Under the pieces are notes generated by a model. That model was not told the origin of the DNA, did not search any database, and worked only from the letters and a program-made list of their open reading frames with translations. Below are positions 8,042-15,753 of a DNA stretch of 64,000 nt, piece by piece. The stretch comes from Trebonia sp963759545. Lineage in GTDB: Bacteria > Actinomycetota > Actinomycetes > Streptosporangiales > Streptosporangiaceae. Each line of letters begins with the position of its first letter. Position 1 is the stretch's first letter. The DNA lies in assembly GCA_963759545.1 (NCBI GenBank), contig CAVXAB010000043.1:8476-72475 (forward strand), read 5' to 3'. Made by a program: the position numbers and the translations under genes.

Positions 8042-9109
8042 GTGAGTACGAAGACCACCACCAAGGTCGCCCACTACCACGTGCAGAAGCAGCGCCGCGC
8101 CGAGTTCATCGAGACGTGGCGGGCGAACCAGCGCACAGTCGTGGCGCTCGAGGACGTCGAGATGCACGACACCAGCCGCCGGATGCGCCGCGGCGTCTAC
8201 GTCGGCGCCGACGGCGGCCGCCCGACCCGGTCGATGGACGCCACCGCGCATGAGATCGACCCGGGCGTGGTCGCCGCGGTGCACCGCCACTCGTGGGACG
8301 CGATGGTGTTCTGCGTCGCGGGCGAGGCATGGACCGAGATCGACGGGAAGCGGATCGACTGGGGCCCGGGGGACTCGCTGCACCTGCCGGCCTGGAGCTG
8401 GCACCGCCACGGCAACGAGGGGAGTGCCACGGCCCGGTTCCTCACTTTTTCCTCCGAGCCCATGCTTGAGACGATGGGCATGGCGATCCTGGAAGACGGC
8501 GGTGACGCGGACACCGGCACGCTGCCGCCGAGGCCGCCGTTCTCACCGGGCGCCGAGGGCGCGGACCCGTACGCGGAACGGCTGCGGCGGCTGGCGACCG
8601 ACCAGGAGGCGCGCCGCGGCGGGCGGCTGCACACGAGCTGGGACGACCTGGAAATGCTGCCGACGCCGCGCGGCACAAGGACGACGTTCCTGCTTGACCG
8701 GGCGATCGGCTACCAGGCCTCCGGCATCACGATGGCGATGTTCGAGATCGGGCCGGGCCGCGGGCAGTCGATGCACCGGCACCCCGGGGAGGCGTGGCTG
8801 TACGTGGTCGACGGCCACGGCCACTCCTACCTCGGGGCGGAACCGGAGGGCGGGCAGACCTACCCGTGGAAGAAGGGCGACCTCATCGTCGTCGACCACT
8901 TCCTGTGGCACCAGCACATCAACGACGATCCCGAGCGGACGGCGCGGGTGGTGCGGATTCACATGTTCGACAGCCTGCTTGAGACGATGCGGGCGCTGTG
9001 TGACCCGCTCGTGCTCTTCGAGGAGCCGCCGGACCACATCAGGGACAAGCAGGCAGGCGACCCGGGCACGGTCGACTGGCCAGAGCTGACCAGGCCGACC
9101 TGGCCGTGA
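8042..9109 (+). CDS. Bicupin protein, gentisate-dioxygenase-like
   Basis: 355 residues from GTG 8042, with AGGAGG seven to twelve bases upstream. There are two cupin barrels: the first with HRHSWDAMVFCVAGEAW and WHRHGNEG (residues ~80-125), the second with MHRHPGEAWLYVVDGHGHSY and WHQHIND (~245-310). Each keeps the His pairs and Glu that bind Fe(II) or Mn(II). Bicupins of this layout include gentisate and 1-hydroxy-2-naphthoate dioxygenases, but oxalate decarboxylase-like and isomerase bicupins also exist, so ring cleavage is an inference from context. The stop overlaps the start of the AAA+ gene by four bases (GTGA). Confidence 0.8.
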   Translation: MSTKTTTKVAHYHVQKQRRAEFIETWRANQRTVVALEDVEMHDTSRRMRRGVYVGADGGRPTRSMDATAHEIDPGVVAAVHRHSWDAMVFCVAGEAWTEIDGKRIDWGPGDSLHLPAWSWHRHGNEGSATARFLTFSSEPMLETMGMAILEDGGDADTGTLPPRPPFSPGAEGADPYAERLRRLATDQEARRGGRLHTSWDDLEMLPTPRGTRTTFLLDRAIGYQASGITMAMFEIGPGRGQSMHRHPGEAWLYVVDGHGHSYLGAEPEGGQTYPWKKGDLIVVDHFLWHQHINDDPERTARVVRIHMFDSLLETMRALCDPLVLFEEPPDHIRDKQAGDPGTVDWPELTRPTWP

Positions 9110-9978
9110 GCGCGGAGTCGTTTCCGCGCGGCGTCACCGCCCTGCACGTGCTGCCCGCGGGCCACCATGACGGGCCGTGGGACAGCATCGTCGTGCCGTC
9201 AGGCACCAGGGAACGGCTGCTCGGGACGGCGCTCGTGGCAATGCTGCACGGGCGCCGCCTGGCCGCGCTCCCGGCGCCGCCAAGCGGACTGATCGTGCTC
9301 GCCGGGCCGCCCGGCACCGGGAAGACCACGCTGGCGCAGGGCCTTGCCCAGGCGGCGGCGCTCGCCGTGGCGGCGCGCGGCGCGACGACGTTCCTTGAGG
9401 TCGACCCGCACGCCATGCCAAGCGAGATGCTCGGGGAGAGCCAGCGGAACGTCACCAGGCTGCTGCGTGACGTCGTCCCCGCGCTCGCCGCGTCGCGTCC
9501 GCACGTCGTCGTCCTGATCGACGAGGTGGAAAGCTTCGCCGTGCGGCGCAGCCTTGCGTCGTTCGAGACCAACCCGGTCGACGTGCAGCGGGCCACGGAC
9601 GCGGTGCTGGCCGGCCTTGACCACCTGGCGGCGGCGGTGCCCGGGGCGGTCGTCGTGACGACGACGAACTTCCTGCCGGCCGTTGACGAGGCGTTCCTCT
9701 CGCGCGCCGACCTCGTCGTGGAGCTCGGCCTGCCGGACGTGGCGGCGCGGACGCGGATCCTCGCGGCGGCCCTCGCCGACCTGGCCGTGGCCTGGCCCGA
9801 GCTGAAGGACCTGGCATCGGACGACGCGCTGCACGACGAGTTGGCCGTCCGCACCGCGGGCTGGGACGGGCGGCGGCTCCGCAAGCTGCCGCTCGCGGTG
9901 ATCGGCGCCGATCCCGCGCTCGCCCGCGACCCGGCGCGGCTCACGGCCGGGCAACTGCGCGGCGCGGTGCCCGCCTAG
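9106..9978 (+). CDS. TRIP13/Pch2-like AAA+ ATPase
   Basis: 290 residues starting in a GTGA overlap with the bicupin stop, so probably translationally coupled. Walker A is GPPGTGKT (67-74) and Walker B is VVLIDEVES (135-143); the DEVES form is a hallmark of TRIP13/Pch2. Other family features are VLPAGHHDGPWDSIVV just before the ATPase core, VVVTTTNFLPAVDEAFLSRA (sensor 1 and arginine finger), and GWDGRRLRKLP near the C-terminus, matching the GLSGRVLRKLP type. Only about 14 residues precede the conserved VLPA segment, so the N-terminal domain that recognises HORMA proteins in eukaryotic TRIP13 is missing. Known TRIP13 proteins remodel HORMA-domain partners; no such gene is nearby, and the target here is unknown. 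Confidence 0.85.
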   Translation: MSAESFPRGVTALHVLPAGHHDGPWDSIVVPSGTRERLLGTALVAMLHGRRLAALPAPPSGLIVLAGPPGTGKTTLAQGLAQAAALAVAARGATTFLEVDPHAMPSEMLGESQRNVTRLLRDVVPALAASRPHVVVLIDEVESFAVRRSLASFETNPVDVQRATDAVLAGLDHLAAAVPGAVVVTTTNFLPAVDEAFLSRADLVVELGLPDVAARTRILAAALADLAVAWPELKDLASDDALHDELAVRTAGWDGRRLRKLPLAVIGADPALARDPARLTAGQLRGAVPA

Positions 9979-10117
9979 TCGCGGTGCCGGCTGGCCGCGG
10001 TGCCAGCCTGGCCGCGTGGCGCGTCGCGCCCGGCGCTACGGCGCGCGGCGGGCCACGCGGCGGTGAGCATCCTCACACGTGGAGTTACCGGGTCAACGTT
10101 ATCCGTGCGTGACATAT

Positions 10118-10924
10118 ATGTTATCGTCCCGAGATGTGTCTCATGACCTGCGCCGTTTCCCTCCGCTTGCCCGCACGTCCTCCGCCGACCTGGCCGTTCA
10201 GCCGGGCGCGGGAAACTGGGAAAGAGCCAGGCAGCGGCGGCTGGTACTTGCCCTGATCGCCGCGGTGGTCGTGCTTGACCAGGCATTCAAGTGGTGGGCA
10301 TGGCGGTACGTGTCGTGGACCAAGATCAACTCCGGCGGCGACGTCCTCGTCGGGAGCAAGGTCGGCGGGTGGTACGCAGGCCCGGTCACGGGCGCGCTGC
10401 TCGACCTGCTCGACTTCGGCCTGCTGAGCATCGCCGTCTCGGTCCTCGCGCGCCGGCGGGTGCCTGCCTTCGTCAGCGTTCCCTGCGCCCTGATGATCGG
10501 CGGATGGGGCAGCAACCTGCTTGACCGGCTGGGGATCCACTACTGGACCGCGCCGGGCAGCGTGCGCGGCGTGGTCGACTTCATCCACCTCGGCACGCAC
10601 TACTACAACGTCGCCGACTTCTTCATCATCGGCTGCACCCCGTTGTTCCTGCTGGCGGCCGGGTGCCAGGGCGTGCTGGCGGCGCGTCGGCCGGCCGCGG
10701 CCAGGAGCGTGCCGCCGCCCGTGCGCAGCTGGGCGCGGCTGCGCGCACGGATCCGGATCTCGGCGCTGGCCGGCGCCGGCCTGACCTTGGTGGTCGCGCT
10801 CGGGGCGGTGAACTACGGCGGCGTGAGCGCGGCCGCCAGCGCGCCAGCGCGGCAAAACGGTCACGCGTGTTCGATCGGGGCACCGGCGCTCCGGCCGCTA
10901 ACCGGCATCCGGGTCTGCGGGTAG
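10118..10924 (+). CDS. Signal peptidase II (LspA)-like membrane protein
   Basis: About 268 residues from ATG 10118; GTG 10136 or GTG 10079 are possible starts and no clear ribosome site decides. After a ~50-residue hydrophilic N-terminus it has four to five membrane segments. It keeps the two catalytic aspartates of prolipoprotein signal peptidase in NLLDRLG and VVDFIHLGTHYYNVADFF, the NxxD and NVAD motifs of LspA. It is longer than normal LspA (160-200 residues) at both ends, with a final hydrophobic helix and a ~35-residue tail. It may be a second LspA paralogue or a non-peptidase relative. ACATATATGT at 10112-10121 overlaps the proposed start. Confidence 0.65.
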   Translation: MLSSRDVSHDLRRFPPLARTSSADLAVQPGAGNWERARQRRLVLALIAAVVVLDQAFKWWAWRYVSWTKINSGGDVLVGSKVGGWYAGPVTGALLDLLDFGLLSIAVSVLARRRVPAFVSVPCALMIGGWGSNLLDRLGIHYWTAPGSVRGVVDFIHLGTHYYNVADFFIIGCTPLFLLAAGCQGVLAARRPAAARSVPPPVRSWARLRARIRISALAGAGLTLVVALGAVNYGGVSAAASAPARQNGHACSIGAPALRPLTGIRVCG

Positions 10925-10943
10925 CGCCTCAGGAGGGCCAGGG

Positions 10944-12227
10944 TCAGTACCGCTGCGGTATGAGGACGGCGCAGCAGGCGATGGACACCACGATCGTGGC
11001 GACCAGGAACAGGAAGCCGGGTGTGTAGCTGCCCGTCGTTGACAGCATCCAGCCGACCAGGGCGGGGGCGCCCGCGCCGGCGAGGTTGGTCAGGCAGGAG
11101 AAGACGCCGCTTGAGCGCTCAGCCTCGTCGGTCGGCATGAGGCTGTGCAGCAGGCCCCAGTTGGCCACGATGCACCACGCGTTGCCGGCCAGCCCGAGGA
11201 ACACCCACACGCCGATCATCAGCGTGTTGGCCGGGTACAGCACGGCGCCGAGGATGCCGATCGCCTCAACGGCGAAGCCGGCCGCGGCGACCGTCGCCCG
11301 CCGCATTCGCCGGTCGGACCATATGCCGACCAGGACCATGACGACGATCGACAGGGCATTGGCGGTGGTGAGGATCAGGCCGACCATGCCGAAGCTGATG
11401 TGCCGCTGCTCCTTCAGGTAGAGCGGCAGCCACGTCACCAGGCCGTAGAACGGGATGTTGGTGCCGAGGTACATGACCATCGTCAGCCAGTACCGGTAGT
11501 TGCGGTACGGCGACTGCGGGCCCGCCTTCGGGATGAGCTTCGTGTTCTCGAACCGGTTCTCCTCGATGTGCGTCACCTCGGCCGAGCCGATCGCGGCCGC
11601 GCTGCGCGGATCGTCCCTGATCAGCAGCAGCGTGACGCCGAAGGCAAGCACGAGCGCGATGGCGGCCTGCAGCCAGAACGCGCCCGACCAGCCCAGTGAC
11701 GTCAGCGAGACGGCGGTGAGGGACGAGGCGACGGTCGAGCCCACGAAGATGCCGGACAGCCACGACGCGTTCGCCCGTGCGCGTTCCTGAATGGGGAACC
11801 AGCGCGCGGTCAGGGTGTGGGCGACGGGGTAGAAGCAGGCCTCGCCCGCGCCGAGCACGATCCGCGTGCCGTAAAGCTGCGGGATGGTGTGCACGAAGGG
11901 AGTCACGGCGAGCGCGATCACCCAGATGCCGCTTCCGAGTAGCATCGCGCGCCGCGGGCCTATGCGCTTGACGAGGTAGCCCCAGCCGAGCATCGCGACG
12001 CCGTACGCGTAGAGGAACGAGCTGGACGCCCAGCCGACGGCCGACGAGTGCGGGCCGACGTGGAACCGGTTAATGAATTCCGGGCTGGCCGCGACGATTC
12101 CCATCGACGTCTTCACCAGCTGCGCGACGGCGAAACTGATCAGTAGAGGGAGGCTGATGTAGAGCCACCTGCGCGCGCCGGAGGCGACGAGTACGTCGGC
12201 CTTGACGGCTATTGAGTCGTCGAGCAT
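10944..12227 (-). CDS. MFS transporter, anion:cation symporter (ACS) family
   Basis: 427 residues with twelve predicted membrane segments. The loop GYLVKRIGPRRAML (between helices 2 and 3) and IWSDRRMRRA (between 8 and 9) are the paired MFS A-motifs, and LGAGEACFYPVAHTLTARWF is typical of ACS-family carriers for organic anions such as phthalate, tartrate, hexuronate or hydroxyphenylacetate. It follows the cupin gene at 12377-12937 on the same strand, 149 bp downstream. Uptake of the acid degraded by this island is the natural inference. Confidence 0.85.
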   Translation of the reverse strand: MLDDSIAVKADVLVASGARRWLYISLPLLISFAVAQLVKTSMGIVAASPEFINRFHVGPHSSAVGWASSSFLYAYGVAMLGWGYLVKRIGPRRAMLLGSGIWVIALAVTPFVHTIPQLYGTRIVLGAGEACFYPVAHTLTARWFPIQERARANASWLSGIFVGSTVASSLTAVSLTSLGWSGAFWLQAAIALVLAFGVTLLLIRDDPRSAAAIGSAEVTHIEENRFENTKLIPKAGPQSPYRNYRYWLTMVMYLGTNIPFYGLVTWLPLYLKEQRHISFGMVGLILTTANALSIVVMVLVGIWSDRRMRRATVAAAGFAVEAIGILGAVLYPANTLMIGVWVFLGLAGNAWCIVANWGLLHSLMPTDEAERSSGVFSCLTNLAGAGAPALVGWMLSTTGSYTPGFLFLVATIVVSIACCAVLIPQRY

Positions 12228-12376
12228 TTCACCACGCCTTCATGTGGTGCTCCGGGCCGGGCCAAGGGGGATGGAGCGCCCGGCCCGGAGCCGTCGTGTG
12301 CCAGCGCCATGCGGGCGCGGTTGCCGGCCCACGCTCAGGTGGAGGCCATGGGACGGCGCGATCGGCGAATTCCCTG

Positions 12377-12937
12377 CTACTTGCCCTGGTCGCCCTGTGC
12401 CAGCTGGGCGGCGAGGAGCTGGGCGGCCTCGTCGGGGCTGAGCTGGACCGGGTGGCGCTCGATCTGGTGCAGGCGCATGGTGCGGAGCAGGCCGGTGTCC
12501 TGGATCGCCAGGTAACGTGAGGTGTCGGCGGAGTCGCCGTTGAAGTGCTGGTGCCAGGCCCAGCGGGGCGGGGCGAACAGGGTGCCCTCGGACCACTCGA
12601 CGATCTGCTCGGCCTCGCCCTCGTAGTTGACTACCGTGAAGCCGTGTCCCTTGACGCAGTACAGGTAGGCCTCGGTGGTGTGGCGGTGGCGGACCGAGCA
12701 GCTGCCTGGCTTCAGCTCGGAGAGGTGGGCGTTGAGGATCTCGTACTCGGCGAGGTCGAACCACTGGCCGCGGTTGTTGCGCCAGGGCCGTTCAGGCAGC
12801 TCCATCTTCCGCAGGTCGTACGGCACGACGAGCCCCTTGAGCGGCGGGTGCTCGCGGTTGAACGCGTCGCGGGCTTCGAGTTCCGATGCGGACTTCTGGC
12901 TGGGAGCTAGGACGCCGGGTTCGTAGTCCTTGCGCAC
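12377..12937 (-). CDS. Single-domain cupin protein
   Basis: 186 residues from GTG 12937, with GGAAGGAG upstream. One cupin barrel is clear: SVRHRHTTEAYLYCVKGHG (residues ~87-105) and RWAWHQHFNGD (~125-135), with the three His and one Glu for a metal. It is a short relative of the gentisate-dioxygenase-like cupins. It heads a two-gene unit with the ACS transporter, and the shared 28-nt site lies 73-100 bp upstream of its start, suggesting co-regulation with the tct-bicupin genes. Catalytic function unknown. Confidence 0.8.
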   Translation of the reverse strand: MRKDYEPGVLAPSQKSASELEARDAFNREHPPLKGLVVPYDLRKMELPERPWRNNRGQWFDLAEYEILNAHLSELKPGSCSVRHRHTTEAYLYCVKGHGFTVVNYEGEAEQIVEWSEGTLFAPPRWAWHQHFNGDSADTSRYLAIQDTGLLRTMRLHQIERHPVQLSPDEAAQLLAAQLAQGDQGK

Positions 12938-13009
12938 GGGGGCTCCTTCCGAGGAGGTCAGGACGGCGGCGGGCGTAATTGCCGTGCTGTGTGTCGAATC
13001 ACTCCAGGC

Positions 13010-13037
13010 TGGCATAAGGTCATACCATTGACAAGAA
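13010..13037 (-). promoter_or_regulatory. Second copy of the 28-nt putative operator/promoter
   Basis: On the minus strand this reads TTCTTGTCA followed by ATGGTATGACCTTATGCCA, identical at 27 of 28 positions to 4222-4249. It lies 73 bp upstream of the cupin start and within an AT-rich patch, and about 100 bp from the divergent phosphoglycerate mutase start. TGGTATGACC fits FadR-type GntR sites. Confidence 0.55.
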
Positions 13038-13138
13038 ACTTCAATGTAACGCTTTGGTAACGCAGGCTCTGGCCCGGCCGCCGGCGCGAGACAGGCGGGG
13101 CTGACGAGAAAGTCAGGCAATACGAGAGACTGGTGCAT

Positions 13139-13888
13139 ATGGGAACTTTGGTGCTGATGAGGCACGCGGAGAGTGAGTGGAACGCCAAGGGCCTGTTCGC
13201 GGGCTGGGCGGACGTCAGGCTCGCGCCGAACGGCCGGCAGGAGGCGGAAGCCGCCGGGCGGCTGCTGTCCGACGCGGGACTGCGCCCGGACGTGGTGCAC
13301 ACGTCGGTGCTGACCCGCACCGTCCAGACGGCGAACATCATGCTCGACGTCACGGGCCTGAGCTGGCTGCCGGTTCGGCGCAGCTGGCGGCTGAACGAGC
13401 GGCACTACGGCGCCCTGCAGGGCAAGGACAAGGCGCAGGTCCGCGAGCAGTACGGCGACGAGCAGTACATGAGCTGGCGCCGCTCCTACGACGTGCCGCC
13501 GCCGCCGATTCCCGACGACGACCCGCTCTCCGCGGCGCGCGACCCGCGGTACGCCGGGCTGCCGCCCGAGCTGCTGCCGCGCACGGAGTGCCTGCGGGAC
13601 GTGGTGCACAGGCTCCTGCCGTACTGGTTCGACTCGATCGTGCCCGACCTGACGGCGGGCCGCACCGTACTCGTCGTCGCGCACGGCAACTCGCTGCGTG
13701 CCCTGGTCAAGCACCTGGACAGGATCGGCGACGCGGCCATCACCGAGCTGAACATCCCGACCGGCATCCCCCTGGTATACGAGCTCGACGGGTCCTTCGC
13801 GCCCGTCACCAGGGGCGGCCGCTACCTCGACCAGGACGCGGCCGCCGTGGCGGCGGAGGCAGTGAAGAACCAGGGCCGCCGAGAGTAA
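13139..13888 (+). CDS. gpmA: 2,3-bisphosphoglycerate-dependent phosphoglycerate mutase
   Basis: 249 residues from ATG 13139 (GTG 13133 two codons earlier is possible), close to the 250 of Escherichia coli GpmA. The catalytic motif LMRHAESEWN carries phospho-acceptor His9 (Ala replaces the usual Gly after His), followed by WRLNERHYGALQGKDKA with the general-acid Glu, and VVAHGNSLRALVKHLD with the second His near residue 183. It interconverts 3- and 2-phosphoglycerate in glycolysis. Its place inside a catabolic island is unexpected for a core enzyme; a second genomic copy is possible. Confidence 0.9.
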   Translation: MGTLVLMRHAESEWNAKGLFAGWADVRLAPNGRQEAEAAGRLLSDAGLRPDVVHTSVLTRTVQTANIMLDVTGLSWLPVRRSWRLNERHYGALQGKDKAQVREQYGDEQYMSWRRSYDVPPPPIPDDDPLSAARDPRYAGLPPELLPRTECLRDVVHRLLPYWFDSIVPDLTAGRTVLVVAHGNSLRALVKHLDRIGDAAITELNIPTGIPLVYELDGSFAPVTRGGRYLDQDAAAVAAEAVKNQGRRE

Positions 13889-13896
13889 CCGCGCCC

Positions 13897-13932
13897 CCGT
13901 TCTGGCTGATGTCTTTGACTATTCCGAACGGA
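13897..13932 (+). repeat. 36-nt repeated stem-loop element, copy A
   Basis: Runs from CCGTTCTGG to TTCCGAACGGA; the ends CCGTTC and GAACGG pair. The same 36-nt layout with identical ends occurs at 51656-51691. It starts nine bases after the mutase stop. With no T-tract it is not a standard terminator. Confidence 0.45.
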
Positions 13933-13960
13933 GGCCGGTGACTCCGGTCACGCCCGCTGA

Positions 13961-14284
13961 ACCCGGCCGGCGGAGGGCTGTTGGTCAGCCGGCCGGTCGC
14001 GGCACATCCGTTCCGGCGGCGGCCCGCCGCGCCCGGCGCCGCTGCCGCCGGACCGCGCCGACCGTGATCACGACGGCCGCCAGGATCGCCTCGATCTCAC
14101 CGGTCCTGAGCAGGTCGCCGGGTCGGCCGCCGCGGTGGCGGCGCCGCTGCTTGGCCTCGCCGTCCCAGAACTGCGCGGGGCCGTCGGCGGCGAGACCGCC
14201 CGGCTGGGGGCCGCGCAGACGGCGGCCACGGTATCCAGCGGCAGCCGGGCGCTGCTCAGCGTCACCGTGGGCGCGGTGGACTAA
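13961..14284 (+). pseudogene. Possible start-less ORF with coding-like composition
   Basis: This frame is open from 13961 to the TAA ending at 14284, with high GC3 and a plausible Ala-rich helical product (DLTGPEQVAGSAAAVAAPLL, then RGAVGGETARLGAAQTAATV). No ATG, GTG or TTG lies at its 5' end, so it would need a frameshift from the GTG at 13938 to be made. The size and composition recall short secreted helical proteins, but I recognise no family. It may be a remnant or chance; a minus-strand ORF in the same place is about as open. Confidence 0.3.
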
Positions 14285-14386
14285 ACGGCGGGGCCGCAAT
14301 TGTGGGACCGGCGGATCGTCTGATCGTGGATCCGGTGCGATGCTGGCGTTGTCGGGGGAGACCGCAGGACTACAGGAGGATGCGGG

Positions 14387-14470
14387 ATGACGACGACAGG
14401 GCACGGTGAGGCGCGAGCAGACAGTCATCCCAGGGCAAGCAAGAACGGGAGAAGCGATGACGATCGGTAG
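14387..14470 (+). CDS. Short upstream ORF (27 aa) overlapping the cupin start
   Basis: ATG 14387 has a strong ribosome site (AGGAGG, seven bases before). It encodes 27 hydrophilic residues (MTTTGHGEARADSHPRASK...) and ends in TAG at 14470, 14 bases past the start of the next gene in another frame. Such overlap can couple translation. No family recognised. Confidence 0.35.
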   Translation: MTTTGHGEARADSHPRASKNGRSDDDR

Positions 14471-15371
14471 TTACGCTCCCCTTCAGGGGACGCAAGCGCA
14501 CGAGACCGAGGGGTCCGCGTCGACGTGGTGGGTACGCGCCGCCAACATGATCACCGCGTATTCCGAGGTCGTGCCCGGATCCGAGCTCGCCAGAGCGGAC
14601 AACGCCGATGAGTACTTCCTGTGGGCGCTGTTCACGCCGTGCCAGGTGACCGCCGGCGGCGACACCGTGGACGTGCCGGCGGGGTCGGTGGTGATCGTCC
14701 CGCCCGGTCGGTCGAGCATCCGGTTCGCCGAGCGGGGCGCGGTCTGGCGAGGGTTCACCTCGCTGAACGCCGACCTGCGCGACAAGGCGCCGAACAGCCG
14801 CGAGTACGCCGGGCACCCGGCGGGTGTCGCACCGGTCGAGCCGTGGCCGATGCCGCGCGACGGGTACAAGATCCGTGTCTACCACCTGGACGACACCCCG
14901 GCGGGCAAGCCGCACTGCTACGTGCACCGCACCGCGATGACCAACTTCGCCTGGCCGGTGGCGACCAAGCCGCGCCGGACGGACGCGATGAGCCCGCACA
15001 CGCACGAGGACTTCGAGCAGGTGTCGATCATCCACTCGGGGACGATGGTGCATCACATGCGCCGCGCCTGGTCGCGCAACCTCAGCGAGTGGCTCCCCGA
15101 TGAGCACGTGATCCTCACGTCCCCGGCCATCGCGATCTCGAAGCCGCCGGACATCCACACGACCCAGGCGGTCACGGCCGGCGAGCGCGTCGGCCTCATC
15201 GACTTCTTCGCCCCGGTCCGGTGGGATTTCTCGAACATCGACGGCATGGTCGTCAACCGCGGCGAGTACCCGATGCTGCCGGAGAAGCCGCCGTCCTACG
15301 CCGGCGTCACGACCGTGTACGCCCCGGACGACCCGCGAGCGGCGCTGAACCGCACGGCGCAGGTCAGCTGA
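14457..15371 (+). CDS. Cupin-fold protein of unknown function
   Basis: 304 residues from ATG 14457, with GGGAGAAG upstream. Two cupin-like halves are visible: the first with DEYFLWALFTPCQVTAGG and VPAGSVVIVPPGRSSIRF (residues ~45-90), the second with SPHTHEDFEQVSIIHSGTMV (~180-200) and later IDFFAPVRWDF. Only the second half has an obvious metal-type His pair. It resembles hypothetical cupins found in aromatic-acid catabolic clusters. It is the third cupin gene of this island. Its stop overlaps the convergent YjbR-like gene by eight bases. Confidence 0.65.
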   Translation: MTIGSYAPLQGTQAHETEGSASTWWVRAANMITAYSEVVPGSELARADNADEYFLWALFTPCQVTAGGDTVDVPAGSVVIVPPGRSSIRFAERGAVWRGFTSLNADLRDKAPNSREYAGHPAGVAPVEPWPMPRDGYKIRVYHLDDTPAGKPHCYVHRTAMTNFAWPVATKPRRTDAMSPHTHEDFEQVSIIHSGTMVHHMRRAWSRNLSEWLPDEHVILTSPAIAISKPPDIHTTQAVTAGERVGLIDFFAPVRWDFSNIDGMVVNRGEYPMLPEKPPSYAGVTTVYAPDDPRAALNRTAQVS

Positions 15372-15714
15372 TCGAGTGGTCGAGGCGGGCCGCCGCGACC
15401 TTCTTCGGCACGACCATGCGCCAGGCGTCGATGATCAGCTCACGCATCTCGTCCTTGCCGAGTGCGCTCATCCGGGCGTTGATCCAGTGGAAGCGCTGGT
15501 CGGATAGCTTCGGCCAGAGGAACCGGTCCGGCTGGCTGTCGATCAGCGCCGCCCGCTCCTCCTTCGGGAAGCCGAAGCCGATCGTGGTCTCGTCGGGCGA
15601 GATCGAGGCGTAAACGATCTTCCCGACGCGGAACTTGACGTGGTCGCGGATCAGGTGTTCCTCCGTACGGGGCAGCGACATGGCCACCTCCCGCACGTCC
15701 GCAGCAGTGATCAT
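15364..15714 (-). CDS. MmcQ/YjbR family protein
   Basis: 116 residues from ATG 15714 (GTG 15729 is an alternative). The sequence fits the MmcQ/YjbR fold: a helical N-terminus VREVAMSLPRTEEHLIRDHV, then KFRVGKIVYASISPDETTIG, and a C-terminal helix pair ending AWRMVVPKKVAA. The family has a CyaY-like, double-wing DNA-binding-like fold and no settled biochemical role. It converges on the cupin gene with an 8-base overlap at the 3' ends. No sign that it belongs to either neighbouring pathway. Confidence 0.8.
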   Translation of the reverse strand: MITAADVREVAMSLPRTEEHLIRDHVKFRVGKIVYASISPDETTIGFGFPKEERAALIDSQPDRFLWPKLSDQRFHWINARMSALGKDEMRELIIDAWRMVVPKKVAAARLDHSIS

Positions 15715-15753
15715 GAAAGACGTTAACACGCCGCTTCTGCGGCCGATTCGGCG

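Noticed and set aside
9106..9978. CBASS defence system based on the TRIP13-like ATPase
   Set aside because: No CD-NTase, HORMA protein or effector is found on either side; the neighbours are catabolic genes.
13985..14428. 147-codon minus-strand gene
   Set aside because: One possible membrane helix but no start context or family; it overlaps the control region of the next gene and a plus-strand frame with better codon bias.
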